Shown one piece after another: positions 40,515 through 49,595 of a DNA stretch of 64,000 nt. Under the pieces are notes generated by a model. It saw only the letters and a list, made by a program, of their open reading frames with translations. It was not told the origin of the DNA and ran no database searches. The stretch's first letter is position 1. Each line of letters starts with the position of its first letter. The stretch is from JAYEHL01 sp041653935. Lineage in GTDB: Bacteria; Chloroflexota; Dehalococcoidia; E44-bin15. The DNA lies in contig JBAZEO010000001.1 of assembly GCA_041653935.1 (NCBI GenBank), forward strand, positions 124,001 to 188,000, read 5' to 3'. Both the position numbers and the translations under genes were made by a program.

Positions 40515-43003
40515 TGCCACAAGACACAATGACATTCCGAAAGTTTCTGAATGACATTGATGGAACAGACTTTGAGAATACCTATCTCAATCTATATGAT
40601 CCTAACCGGCAAGCCCCCTTAACTTATGACAACAGCTATAGATTATTGCGAATAGCACTCCTTCTTCTGAATTGTGAAGACTCTCACTTGCAGGCTCTTG
40701 GCTATAGAATCATACTACGCTATAGTAACCTCACCCGTGACTATAAGCCTTTGTATGACATCACATTGGCCCAGAATCTGATCCCTGTGACCAAATTTAT
40801 TGAGAATCGTTATCAAGCGCTAAGTAAAACTGGAGACGACTTCTCGTCAATCTTGACAGCCGCATACATGGAGAGTTTCAGACAGGATGAGATATATCTT
40901 ACCAGCGAACAAAAACGGATGATCGCCTTCCATTCAGAGAGAACTGAAAGTCTTGCAGTCATCGCACCGACATCCTATGGCAAATCACAGATGTTGATAT
41001 CACGCCTCTCCGAACCTGACTATGACAACGCATGCATTATTGTCCCAACCAAGGCTCTCCTCTCTCAGACATTGAAAAGGCTAATCACTGCCAATGTCCA
41101 TGAACTGGGCTATAGACTTCTGTCTCATCCTGATATGTACACCGATAGAATTAACAAAATGATTTGTGTGTTTACACAGGAGCGCCTACTTCGTTTACTT
41201 AAGAAGGACGATGATATCCAATTCGACATTGTGATGGTCGATGAGGCGCACAATCTCTTCGAGAGTACCGACAGAGCAATGCTGCTAGCATATGTGCTAC
41301 TGATACTAAAAAAGCGCAATCCCGATGTTATACTAAACTTTTATTCTCCTTTTGTCGCAAACTCTGAAAACCTTCGCCTCAAGTACACTGAATACGATCT
41401 CGAATCAATTATGGTCAAAGAAAACATCAAAAGCGAAAAGTTCTTTATTATCGAGAACAAGACCCATACAGGAACTCTCCTCTACTATGACCAGTTTCTT
41501 GACAAACCGTTAGAACTCAGTTCCTCTCCAGGATTAGACGACGCAGAATTGATTTTTCTACACCAAGGAAGGAAGAACATAGTTTACCTCAACAAGCCTA
41601 AGGATATTGAGGATATCGCCTTAAAAATGTCAGAAGCCCGCCCGAATCAACAGGAGGTTTCTTCTGAACTCCAGGATATTGTGACGGCAGTCTCTGACCT
41701 TTTTCATGAAGACTACAATCTCCTCGGATGTATCAGCAAAGGGATCGTCTATCATCATGGGGCGATGCCAGACCTCATAAGGCTCTATGTGGAATACATC
41801 TTCTCTACCTTCGATGAATTTCAATATATTATTGCAACATCAACACTTCTGGAGGGAGTTAACCTACCGGCAGACAAGATGTTCATTTTGAGCACCATGA
41901 AAGGGCCTAAAAATCTCAGTCCTGCTCAATTCCGCAATCTTGTTGGCAGAGTGTGTAGATTCAACGAGATTTTTAGTGAGCAATATGGAAATCTTAATCT
42001 GTTAGAACCCGAAATTTATTTACTCAATGGTGATTATACTCGCTCAGGAGCAAATCTTAAGACATTCCTGCACAATACTGCAAGAATAAACAAGGAGATT
42101 AAGGACGACGTTGAGAATACGCTAATCAAGCCCGATAACGAGCTGTCCGATGATGAAAAAGTAGTCTTGCAAGAGAAGGTAGAGTGTTTGGAAAACATCG
42201 AACCAAATACAATCGCAGCAGAGGATGTGAGGTATGCCGCCACACCGATCGGCAAGAGCTGTTACCAGAACTGCATCACCGAATTTAATATTTTCGACAA
42301 TGAAGACGCACTTACTATGGCACTATCTCTATACGAGGATCCCATTGATAATGCTGAAGGCCTTTTAGATGCCATTAATGATATCTTTCTGAAATATGTC
42401 ACCTTTACGGACGGACAGCAAAGAAGTCACCGAGCGTTCCTCAGACTACGCGAAGAGGCAGCGCGCAGATTCTATGCTATGTTCCTAGCATGGCGTCAGA
42501 GAGGTAGCTCATACAAATTTATGATTAGAAGCTTCCTCAAGTACTGGGACAAGATTGAAGACCCTATAATCTATGTAGGATCAAGCTGGGGCGAAAGGAA
42601 ACGAACGGAAGAGGACCTTCTGCCTGCATACCTTGATATCAGTAAGAAAACCACTAGAGAGAGAGTCAATATCGCAATAAGGAAAATCAAAGAGGAACAG
42701 GATTTTGTTGACAATACTCTGCTTAAATACGTAGAAGTTCTCAACGATCTTACGCTTCTAGACCACGATTTCTACGAACGTATAAAATATGGAACTAACA
42801 ACCCAACTCTGATCTGCCTATTAAAGAACGGCTTTTCAATAGATCTAGCAAGAGTAATCACATCCATTGATTATGCAAAATACGTACAAATCAATACGAC
42901 ATCAGATGAGGTATTTGTATCTTCAAAGATCGAGGAAGCTATGGTTGAGAATGGTGTGAACAGAGTGCTTATCTTTGAGATTAGATTCCACATAAACGCT
43001 TGA
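40514..43003 (+). CDS. hamB: Hachiman anti-phage system helicase HamB
   Basis: An 829-residue superfamily-2 helicase. Motif I is APTSYGKSQM (about residue 153), motif Ia IIVPTKALLSQT, motif II VMVDEAHNLFE, motif V TSTLLEGVNLPADKMF and motif VI NLVGRVCRFNE. The N- and C-terminal parts are long and unlike restriction-enzyme helicases, as in HamB. It is expected to survey DNA and control HamA. Directly coupled to hamA, same low GC. Downstream, 40 bases on, is a small Cys-rich gene that may share the transcript. Confidence 0.9.
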   Translation: MPQDTMTFRKFLNDIDGTDFENTYLNLYDPNRQAPLTYDNSYRLLRIALLLLNCEDSHLQALGYRIILRYSNLTRDYKPLYDITLAQNLIPVTKFIENRYQALSKTGDDFSSILTAAYMESFRQDEIYLTSEQKRMIAFHSERTESLAVIAPTSYGKSQMLISRLSEPDYDNACIIVPTKALLSQTLKRLITANVHELGYRLLSHPDMYTDRINKMICVFTQERLLRLLKKDDDIQFDIVMVDEAHNLFESTDRAMLLAYVLLILKKRNPDVILNFYSPFVANSENLRLKYTEYDLESIMVKENIKSEKFFIIENKTHTGTLLYYDQFLDKPLELSSSPGLDDAELIFLHQGRKNIVYLNKPKDIEDIALKMSEARPNQQEVSSELQDIVTAVSDLFHEDYNLLGCISKGIVYHHGAMPDLIRLYVEYIFSTFDEFQYIIATSTLLEGVNLPADKMFILSTMKGPKNLSPAQFRNLVGRVCRFNEIFSEQYGNLNLLEPEIYLLNGDYTRSGANLKTFLHNTARINKEIKDDVENTLIKPDNELSDDEKVVLQEKVECLENIEPNTIAAEDVRYAATPIGKSCYQNCITEFNIFDNEDALTMALSLYEDPIDNAEGLLDAINDIFLKYVTFTDGQQRSHRAFLRLREEAARRFYAMFLAWRQRGSSYKFMIRSFLKYWDKIEDPIIYVGSSWGERKRTEEDLLPAYLDISKKTTRERVNIAIRKIKEEQDFVDNTLLKYVEVLNDLTLLDHDFYERIKYGTNNPTLICLLKNGFSIDLARVITSIDYAKYVQINTTSDEVFVSSKIEEAMVENGVNRVLIFEIRFHINA

Positions 43004-43042
43004 TCAAGACATCTTATTAGACCACTATAGAAAGGAACAATA

Positions 43043-43297
43043 ATGCAAGCCTTTTGGATTAAATTCGTAGATCACAATTCAGGATGTGTTGAAGCGGATA
43101 CTGCTGAAGAGGCAAGTCAATTAGCATACGAAATAACTGGAGCAAAAGTGAAATCGTGCGATGTACTCCCATACCCTGCAGAACCCAGACTGAATAAGCA
43201 TAAATATAAATCTGGTCCAATCCCATCGCTGTGCTATGACCCAGAAAATTGCAAAGGAAGAACGTTTTGCCCAAAACCACGTGCTTGCTCAGAGTAG
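43043..43297 (+). CDS. Small Cys-rich protein downstream of hamB
   Basis: An 84-residue protein with AAAGGAACAATA before its ATG. An N-terminal alpha/beta part (AFWIKFVDHNSGCVEADTAE, EASQLAYEITGAKV) is followed by a C-terminal Cys cluster (CYDPENCKGRTFCPKPRAC) that could bind metal. Base composition is like hamAB. It may be a third component, a regulator or merely a passenger gene on the transferred segment; no named family. Confidence 0.65.
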   Translation: MQAFWIKFVDHNSGCVEADTAEEASQLAYEITGAKVKSCDVLPYPAEPRLNKHKYKSGPIPSLCYDPENCKGRTFCPKPRACSE

Positions 43298-43641
43298 TAT
43301 GCCGCCATCGTAAATGATATGGTAAACCGCACTTCACAAGATTGTCGTTTTTTCAATGATGAGATTAAACAATGTATCGAAATGTGCAATTTCAAACAGT
43401 TTCTGTCGTTCGAGCATGCATATCCCGGTCTCAGCGTTGGACGGCTCCGTGTCCTCTCCGTTCAAGCGTCGCGGCAAAACCACGAGGGAGTCCGGAGGAT
43501 TTCCTCGAATTGCCTTCACTCGCGCGTAATACTCCCGTAACAATCGCCTCGTATAATACATCTTTTAAAGATAATGAGAGGGAGTGAACAAGGCTCTGTC
43601 TGTTTTCTTAACCTGACCTCGTATTAAAAGAGCCGTCTTAT
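43298..43641. other. Spacer with possible gene relics
   Basis: No intact gene. Around 43334-43561 the minus strand keeps a 75-codon open frame with protein-like composition (LREYYARVKAIRGNPPDSLV) but no ribosome site. It shares GGACACGGAGCCGTC with the DNA just upstream of the transposase at 46311, which suggests fragments of one repeated sequence. This is the right border of the low-GC defence segment. Confidence 0.4.
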
Positions 43642-45741
43642 ATGCAGCCTTCCAACAAAGGCGACAAGAACGATCCAAACACACCCAACGGCGCAGAAGA
43701 ACCACCGCAGCAAACTGGCAATCTGAAACCGCGGAAAAAGATACGCCCCGACCTTGTCATCAGCGAACATCGGCATGGCGCGCGTTTCGGCGACAGCTAC
43801 ATACGGACGCAGCAGTCGCACCGGCGGCATTTCCAGAAGGTCGGCCCGGCGCATTTCATCGCCACGCCGGAGTCCGAGATGCCGTCCGGCCGGGTGGGCA
43901 AGGCCTATAAAACGCTCAAGAGGTTCGCCGTGGGGCGTCCGCTTGAGACGGCGCAGGAGGTTCATCAGCGGCTGAACAAATTCAAAGCGCTGGCGGTCTT
44001 CGGGTCGGATGCCATCTCATCGAGCGCCTATGCCACCGAGGCGGCGCTTGTGATCCTGATGGCCGCCGGCAGCGGCGCGCTGCACATATCGTTCTATGAG
44101 TCGATAGCCGTTGTCGTTTTGCTTTCCATCGTTGCGTTCTCCTATCGCCAGACGATATATGCCTATCCCGGCGGCGGCGGCTCATACATCGTCAGCCGCG
44201 AGAACCTGGGCGTCATGCCGGGGCTGATCGCGGCGGCGGCATTGATGATAGACTACGTGCTCACGGTGGCGGTGTCCATCGTCGCCGGCTCGGCGGCAGT
44301 AACTTCCGCAATGCTTGCATCGGGACATGCGCTGCCGTCATCCGTTAATCTCAATGTCGTCCTCAGCCTGATCTTTATCGCAATCCTGACCGTCGGGAAC
44401 CTGCGCGGTGTGCGCCAGTCCGGCACGATCTTCTCGATCCCGACCTACCTGTTCATAGTCAGCCTCAGCGTGATACTGGCCGCAGGGCTGTTCAAGGCAT
44501 TCACCGGAACGCTGCAGCCCGCTTCGCCGTCGCCGATGGTGCAGGCTGCGCAACCGATAACCCTGTGGCTGATACTTCGTTCGTTCTCGGCCGGCGCCGT
44601 CGCCATGAGCGGCACCGAGGCCATTTCAAACGGTGTGCCTGCGTTCCAGAAACCCGAATCCAGAAACGCATCGAGGACATTGATCATCATGGCGGCGGTC
44701 CTCGGCGTGTTCTTCCTCGGCGTATCTTATCTCTCGATGCACATGGGCCTCGTGCCCGGGGAGGAGACCATCATCTCCCAGGTAGCGCGCGCCATCTTCG
44801 GCACGAACGCTTTTTATATGATCTTCCAGGTGGCCACCATGGGCGTCCTCGTTATCGCCGCCAATACCGCTTTCGCCGATTTCCCGCGTATGGCCTCGAT
44901 CATGGCGCGCGATGATTACATGCCGCACCAGTTCACAGACCGCGGCGACCGCCTGGCATTCTCCACGGGGATCATCGCGCTGGGGGGCGTCGCGGCCCTG
45001 CTCGTCGTTGTGTTCCAGGGGAATGTGAACAGCCTGATCCATTTGTATGCCGTCGGCGTTTTCATCGCGTTCTGCATGTCCAACTCCGGCATGGTCGTCC
45101 ACTGGTGGAAGAAGAGAGGCCCCAACTGGAAATCGAGCATCGCCATCAACTGCATCGGTGCCATCGTTACCGGCGGCATCCTCATTATCGTCGCCGTGAC
45201 GAAGTTCATGCTCGGAGCATGGATCGTCGTTTTGCTGATTCCGATTTTAGTCGCGATCTTCCTCATGATCCATCGTCACTATGTTAACGTCGCTGACCAG
45301 CTGCGCGTAGTGCCGGAGCAGCTGCCCTCGCCCAGGATCGACCAGGTTGTCGTCGTCCCTATCGACGATATAAATTACGCCTCGCTGCGCGCCATAGCCT
45401 TCGCCAGGACGCTGGCAAGCGATGCCATCCTGCTGCACGTCTCCACGGACCCGGAGAGCGCGGACAAGGTTAAACAGAAGGTCGAAACATACGTTCCCGA
45501 CCTGAAGCTGGCCGTTATCGAGTCGCCGTTCCGCTCGTTCGTGCGCCCGCTGCAGGCATACGTCACGGCCATTCACAGCCAGAGGCCGGACGCGTTCGTC
45601 ACCATCGTCCTGCCGGAGTTCATCACGGCGCACTGGTGGGAGAGATACCTGCACGAACGTAGCGCCGCGCGTTTGAACAGGGCCTTCGAGAAGCATCCGA
45701 ACATCGCGGTGGTTATGGTGCCGTACCTGCTGGAGAAATAA
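43642..45741 (+). CDS. KimA-like APC-family potassium transporter
   Basis: A 699-residue membrane protein. After an ~115-residue soluble N-terminus come about 12 transmembrane helices (115-555), starting with the family motif KALAVFGSDAISSSAYATEAAL and the YPGGGGSYIVSRENLG loop. The C-terminal 135 residues form a soluble Rossmann-like domain (VVVPIDDINYASLRAIAFAR, AFVTIVLPEF). This matches KimA/YdaO-type proteins, proton-coupled potassium importers that c-di-AMP regulates in Firmicutes. Substrate is inferred. High GC returns here after the Hachiman segment. Confidence 0.85.
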   Translation: MQPSNKGDKNDPNTPNGAEEPPQQTGNLKPRKKIRPDLVISEHRHGARFGDSYIRTQQSHRRHFQKVGPAHFIATPESEMPSGRVGKAYKTLKRFAVGRPLETAQEVHQRLNKFKALAVFGSDAISSSAYATEAALVILMAAGSGALHISFYESIAVVVLLSIVAFSYRQTIYAYPGGGGSYIVSRENLGVMPGLIAAAALMIDYVLTVAVSIVAGSAAVTSAMLASGHALPSSVNLNVVLSLIFIAILTVGNLRGVRQSGTIFSIPTYLFIVSLSVILAAGLFKAFTGTLQPASPSPMVQAAQPITLWLILRSFSAGAVAMSGTEAISNGVPAFQKPESRNASRTLIIMAAVLGVFFLGVSYLSMHMGLVPGEETIISQVARAIFGTNAFYMIFQVATMGVLVIAANTAFADFPRMASIMARDDYMPHQFTDRGDRLAFSTGIIALGGVAALLVVVFQGNVNSLIHLYAVGVFIAFCMSNSGMVVHWWKKRGPNWKSSIAINCIGAIVTGGILIIVAVTKFMLGAWIVVLLIPILVAIFLMIHRHYVNVADQLRVVPEQLPSPRIDQVVVVPIDDINYASLRAIAFARTLASDAILLHVSTDPESADKVKQKVETYVPDLKLAVIESPFRSFVRPLQAYVTAIHSQRPDAFVTIVLPEFITAHWWERYLHERSAARLNRAFEKHPNIAVVMVPYLLEK

Positions 45742-45745
45742 AAAA

Positions 45746-45769
45746 GGGCGCTGCTTGCTGCGCCCCTAC
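45746..45769 (-). repeat. GTAG-type REP hairpin at the transposase 3' end
   Basis: On the minus strand GTAG followed by GGGCGC-AGCAAGCA-GCGCCC and then a T-run. It overlaps the last codons and stop of the transposase gene, and the T-run also makes it a plausible terminator for that gene. Confidence 0.8.
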
Positions 45770-46311
45770 GGGTGGATCATCCGTTCGGGGTTGTTCTCAT
45801 CATCGGCCCAGCGGGTGGGGTTATCGAGGATATATTGGCGGATGTCGTTGAGATCGTCCTCGCCGCGGATAACGTGTTCGTAATAATTGCGTTGCCATAA
45901 TGAACCTGTGCGTCTCATCATACGGTTGATGCGAATCGCCGATATGGATTTAAACGCCCGCATCACATCCCCTAACGTAGGGGCAGGGCTTGCCCTGCCC
46001 TGCGTGGAGGGCGCAGCAAGCAGCGCCCCTACGAAAATGACAATTCCATGGACATGATTCGGCATTACCGTTAACGTATCCAATTCCAATCCGGGGAACC
46101 GTTCCGTCAATCCATCCCATACGGCATGCACAATCCGTCCGGCATCATTCAACACCATTTCCCCGTCCGAAATATGCCCGAACATACATTCATGGTTATG
46201 TGTGCAGATGGTGATGAAATAAGCCCCCGCCTGCGAATAATCGTATCCTTTCAAACGGCGGGAGCGGCGACGGCGGATAGCGGGATCGGTCTCAAGTGGC
46301 ATGATGTTCAT
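45766..46311 (-). CDS. REP-associated tyrosine transposase (RAYT)
   Basis: A 181-residue Y1-type transposase; ATG at 46311 follows GGAAG, and longer starts read into unrelated DNA. It has KGYDYSQAGAYFITICTHN, the HUH motif in VMPNHVHGIV, and the late LWQRNYYEHVIR with the catalytic Tyr, then DDLNDIRQYILDNP. RAYTs are single-copy domesticated relatives of IS200/IS605 that bind REP hairpins marked by a GTAG foot. Two such hairpins lie inside the coding sequence in frame (45977-46000 and 46009-46032), encoding a small Gly/Ala/Pro insert after the HUH motif. Confidence 0.92.
   Translation of the reverse strand: MNIMPLETDPAIRRRRSRRLKGYDYSQAGAYFITICTHNHECMFGHISDGEMVLNDAGRIVHAVWDGLTERFPGLELDTLTVMPNHVHGIVIFVGALLAAPSTQGRASPAPTLGDVMRAFKSISAIRINRMMRRTGSLWQRNYYEHVIRGEDDLNDIRQYILDNPTRWADDENNPERMIHP
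45977..46000 (+). repeat. GTAG-type REP hairpin inside the RAYT gene
   Basis: GTAG followed by a perfect palindrome GGGCAGGG-CTTG-CCCTGCCC. It is in frame with the transposase and adds a short low-complexity insert. Confidence 0.8.
46009..46032 (-). repeat. Second REP hairpin inside the RAYT gene
   Basis: On the minus strand GTAG then GGGCGC-TGCTTGCT-GCGCCC, the same stem as the hairpin at 45746 with the loop inverted. With 45977-46000 it makes a head-to-head pair. Confidence 0.8.
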
Positions 46312-46404
46312 TTTACTTCCGCTGCATGTGCTTGTACATCGCCTCCGGGTAGTCGAGCCGGAGCCAACCCTCACCCTTCGACGGCTCCGTGTCCTATGCG
46401 GGAA

Positions 46405-46440
46405 TTAAAAAAGGGGCGTCCTTCCCAGGCAGGACGCCCC
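46405..46440 (-). terminator. Terminator of the amtB-glnK-glnA operon
   Basis: On the minus strand a 10-bp perfect stem GGGGCGTCCT / AGGACGCCCC (8-base loop) is followed by TTTTTTAA, 17 bases after the glnA stop. Confidence 0.9.
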
Positions 46441-46456
46441 TGCGCATCGATATATC

Positions 46457-47800
46457 TTAGAGTACCGGAAGGTACTTCTTGATCTCGTAATCCGTGACCT
46501 GGGTCCTGTACTTATCCCACTCGATCTTCTTATTCTCAAGGAAGGCGTTGAACACGTGTTCGCCCAGGGCTTCGCGCACGAGCTTGCTGTCCCGCGCCAG
46601 CTCTACGGCCTCCCACAGGCTGCCGGGCAGGGTGTGGATGCCCCTCTCTTCCCGCTCCTTCTCGCTCATCTCATAGACGTTTTGTTCCACGGGGGCGGGA
46701 AGCTCCAGTTTATTCTTGATGCCGTCCAGGCCGGCGGCCAGCATCACGCTGAATGTCAGGTAGGGGTTGCAGGCCGGGTCGGGCGAGCGGTACTCGATCC
46801 TGGTGGCGTTCTCACGGCCGGGTTGATATTCCGGCACACGGATCAGGTCGGAGCGGTTGCGCCGCGCCCATGAGATGTAGACCGGAGCCTCGTAGCCGGG
46901 CACCAGCCGCTTGTAGGAGTTGACCCACTGGGAGGTGATGGCGGTGATCGACGGGGCGTGCTTCAGCAGTCCGGCGATGTAGTATTTAGCCGTCTGGGAC
47001 AGGAACATCGGGTCCCTGGCATCGAAGAAGGCGTTCCTGCCATCCTTGAACAGCGATTGGTGCACATGCATGCCGCTGCCGTTTATGCCGAACACGGGCT
47101 TGGGCATGAAGGTAGCGTACACGCCTTGGTTCTGCGCTATCTGCTTCACTACCAATCGATATGTCATCACGTTGTGGGCCATGGTCATGGCATCGGTATA
47201 GCGCACGTCGATCTCCTGCTGGCTGTCGGCGACCTCGTGGTGGGAATACTCCACCTCGATTCCCATCTTCTCCAGCATCAGCACGGTCTCCCGCCTCAGA
47301 TCGTTGGCCGCGTCCAGCGGTATCATGTCGAAATATCCGCACCTGTCCAGGGGCTCGGTGCCCTTGGAATCCTTGAAATAGAAGTACTCCAGCTCCGGTC
47401 CCACGTAATAGGTGAAGCCCAGGTCTGCCGCCTTCTTCAGATTCCTCTTCAGGACGAGCGCCGGATCGCCCTCGAACGGCTCGCCGGTCGGCTTCTGGAT
47501 ATCGCAGAACATGCGCGCCACGGCGTTGTGCTCGGTGGGCCGCCACGGCAGCAGGCGGAATGTGTCCGGGTCCGGCATGGCGATCATATCGCTCTCATCG
47601 ATGCGGGCGAATCCTTCCACCGACGAGCCGTCGAAGCCCATGCCCTGATCCAGCGCCTTCTCCAGCTCCCCCACGGTGATGGCGAAGCCTTTGAGCATGC
47701 CCAGGATGTCGGTGAACCAGAGCCTGATGAACTTGACATCGTGCTCCTTCACCATCTTGAGTACGTACTCGTTGCTTTCCTTTCTACTCTTTGCAGCCAT
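46457..47800 (-). CDS. glnA: Glutamine synthetase, type I alpha-like
   Basis: A 447-residue GlnA with GGAGGT ribosome site. Key strands: MGFDGSSVEGFARIDESDM, GPELEYFYF (metal Glu), NGSGMHVHQSL (metal His), NSYKRLVPGYEAP, RIEYRSPDPACNPYL. The short length and the absence of the GlnA-beta insertion and adenylylation motif place it with the feedback-inhibited alpha subtype. It makes glutamine from glutamate and ammonium and supplies the glutamate synthase, HisH and CarA encoded in this window. Third gene after amtB and glnK. Confidence 0.97.
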   Translation of the reverse strand: MAAKSRKESNEYVLKMVKEHDVKFIRLWFTDILGMLKGFAITVGELEKALDQGMGFDGSSVEGFARIDESDMIAMPDPDTFRLLPWRPTEHNAVARMFCDIQKPTGEPFEGDPALVLKRNLKKAADLGFTYYVGPELEYFYFKDSKGTEPLDRCGYFDMIPLDAANDLRRETVLMLEKMGIEVEYSHHEVADSQQEIDVRYTDAMTMAHNVMTYRLVVKQIAQNQGVYATFMPKPVFGINGSGMHVHQSLFKDGRNAFFDARDPMFLSQTAKYYIAGLLKHAPSITAITSQWVNSYKRLVPGYEAPVYISWARRNRSDLIRVPEYQPGRENATRIEYRSPDPACNPYLTFSVMLAAGLDGIKNKLELPAPVEQNVYEMSEKEREERGIHTLPGSLWEAVELARDSKLVREALGEHVFNAFLENKKIEWDKYRTQVTDYEIKKYLPVL

Positions 47801-47828
47801 TTGTAACCTCCTCTATTTTTATTTTCAT

Positions 47829-48167
47829 CTATATCGCGTTCATGCCGGATTCCCCGGTCCTGATGCGTATCACGTTCTCTATCGGCATCACGAATATCTT
47901 GCCGTCGCCGCGCTCCCCGGTGCGGGCCTTGCCGATGATGGTGCTCACCACCATGCCCACATCCTCATCCAGCACGACCACTTCGATCTTAATATTGGGC
48001 AGCAGCTCCACGCAGTACTCGCCGGCGCGCCATTGCAGCGTGATGCCCTTCTGCTTGCCGCGGCCGCTGACCTCGGAGACGGTCATGCCGAATATCCCCG
48101 CGTCCGCCAGCGCCTTGCGCACCGGCTCCAGCTTCTCAGGCCGGAATATGGCCTCTATCTTCTTCAT
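47829..48167 (-). CDS. glnK: PII nitrogen signalling protein
   Basis: A 112-residue PII protein. T-loop GRGKQKGITLQWRAGEYCVE keeps the Tyr used for uridylylation in some bacteria, followed by LLPNIKIEVVV, TGERGDGKIFVMPIE and the C-terminal VIRIRTGE. It binds ATP/ADP and 2-oxoglutarate and gates AmtB. Its start overlaps the amtB stop by 4 bases (ATGA), the usual sign of a coupled AmtB-GlnK pair, and glnA follows 28 bases later. Confidence 0.97.
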   Translation of the reverse strand: MKKIEAIFRPEKLEPVRKALADAGIFGMTVSEVSGRGKQKGITLQWRAGEYCVELLPNIKIEVVVLDEDVGMVVSTIIGKARTGERGDGKIFVMPIENVIRIRTGESGMNAI

Positions 48168-49399
48168 AGCGATATGCCTCCGTAAGCCCTCTCGCCGTGT
48201 TGCGATATATCGAGCCCGACTGTTTCCTCATGGTCCTTGACCCTGAGGCCGATCGTCGCATTGACCAGCCTGGCAAGCACCCAGGTGACGCCGAAGGCGT
48301 ACAGCCCGACGGAGGCGATCCCCGCCATTTGCTTCAGCAGCAGCGCGCCGCTGCCCGCGACCAGGCCGTCGGCCCCGGCCGGGTTGATCGAGAGGCTGGC
48401 GAAGATACCCACCGCCAGCGTGCCCCAGATGCCGCCCATGCCGTGCACGGCCCAGACGTCCAGCGACTCGTCCAGCTTCATCCTCTTCGTCCGCAGCAGT
48501 ATGCAGTAGTAGCCGATTATCGACGAGACGACGCCTATGGGCAGGCCGTACATCGGATCGATATAGCCCGCGGCGGGGGTCACGGCCGCGAGGCCGGCCA
48601 CGGCGCCGGTGGCTGCGCCGAGCGCCGACGGCCGGCGGTGTATCCAGCCCAGCGCCAGCCATGTGACCGCGCCGGCTGCACCCGCGATGTTTGTAGCCAC
48701 GAAGGCGCTTGACGCCAGGCCGCCTGAAGTGAGAGCGCTGCCGGCGTTGAAGCCGAACCAGCCGAACCAGAGCAGGCCCGCGCCCAGCATCACCATCGGT
48801 ATGTTATGCGGCTCCATGGGCTCGCCGTCCTTATAACCTTTCCGAGCGCCGAGGACCAGCGCCAGCGCCAGCGCCGACATGCCGGCGTTCACGTGCACCA
48901 CGATGCCCCCGGCGAAGTCCAGTGCCCCCAGCTTCGCCAGCCAGCCGCCGCTGCCCCAGACCCAGTGCGTCACCGGGCAGTAGACCACGGTGAACCACAG
49001 CGCGGCCAGCACCAGGAACGAGCTGAACTTGATGCGCTCCACTATGCTTCCGGTCCACAACCCTACGGTGATTATGGCGAACATGCATTGGAAGGCCATG
49101 AACGCCAGATGGGGCACCGTCGTGGCGTATGTCGCCGACGGCTCAGGGCCGACATTCCTGAGGCCGGCCCAGCTCAGGCCGCCGATGAAGCCGCCCGCGT
49201 CCGGCCCGAAGCTCAGGCTGTAGCCGTAGATCACCCACAGCAGGCCGACCACGCCGAGCAGGGCGAAGCTCATCATCTTGGTGGAGAGCACGTTCTTGCG
49301 GCGCACCATGCCGCCGTAGAACAGCGCCAGCCCCGGCGTCATCAGCATGACCAGGGCTGTCGATATCAGGATCCATGCGGTGTCCCCGGCGTTTATCAT
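48164..49399 (-). CDS. amtB: Ammonium transporter
   Basis: A 411-residue Amt/Rh membrane protein with 11 predicted helices. It has the twin pore histidines (DFAGGIVVHVNAG and WAVHGMGGIWGTL), the FNAGSAL motif and the gate Phe in MAFQCMFAIITVGL. It starts at AGAGGTTATGAGAAATG. First gene of the operon with glnK and glnA; a GlnR-type box is centred about 70 bases upstream. Confidence 0.97.
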   Translation of the reverse strand: MINAGDTAWILISTALVMLMTPGLALFYGGMVRRKNVLSTKMMSFALLGVVGLLWVIYGYSLSFGPDAGGFIGGLSWAGLRNVGPEPSATYATTVPHLAFMAFQCMFAIITVGLWTGSIVERIKFSSFLVLAALWFTVVYCPVTHWVWGSGGWLAKLGALDFAGGIVVHVNAGMSALALALVLGARKGYKDGEPMEPHNIPMVMLGAGLLWFGWFGFNAGSALTSGGLASSAFVATNIAGAAGAVTWLALGWIHRRPSALGAATGAVAGLAAVTPAAGYIDPMYGLPIGVVSSIIGYYCILLRTKRMKLDESLDVWAVHGMGGIWGTLAVGIFASLSINPAGADGLVAGSGALLLKQMAGIASVGLYAFGVTWVLARLVNATIGLRVKDHEETVGLDISQHGERAYGGISL

Positions 49400-49449
49400 T
49401 TCTCATAACCTCTTTTTCATTGGTTACAAAGCAATGATACATAGCTATT

Positions 49450-49487
49450 GTTTCGGGCGAATTACGGGTATGTTACGGTTGTGTTAC
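49450..49487 (-). promoter_or_regulatory. GlnR-type operator upstream of amtB
   Basis: On the minus strand: GTAAC-n6-GTAAC-n6-GTAAT-n6-GAAAC, four half-sites at an exact 11-bp period, ending about 50 bases before the amtB start. This is the known actinobacterial GlnR box layout (GTnAC-n6-GaAAc). A TATCAT-like -10 lies just downstream. The probable protein is the GlnR-like regulator at 30892-31569. Confidence 0.75.
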
Positions 49488-49595
49488 GGGTTTACCGGGC
49501 CCTCCCCCTAACCCCCTCCCTGCAGAGGGAGGGGGAAGATAATTAAAATGTAACTCCCCCTGACCCCCTCTTCTAAAAAGAGGGGGAATCTTAAA

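Noticed and set aside
40514..43003. Restriction-modification or DISARM helicase
   Set aside because: No methyltransferase nearby; the DUF1837 partner coupled to the helicase is specific to Hachiman-type systems.
45741..45775. Terminator for the KimA-like gene on the plus strand
   Set aside because: The hairpin lies just after the stop, but on the plus strand it is followed by CTACGGG instead of Ts; the T-run is on the minus strand, so it serves the transposase gene if anything.
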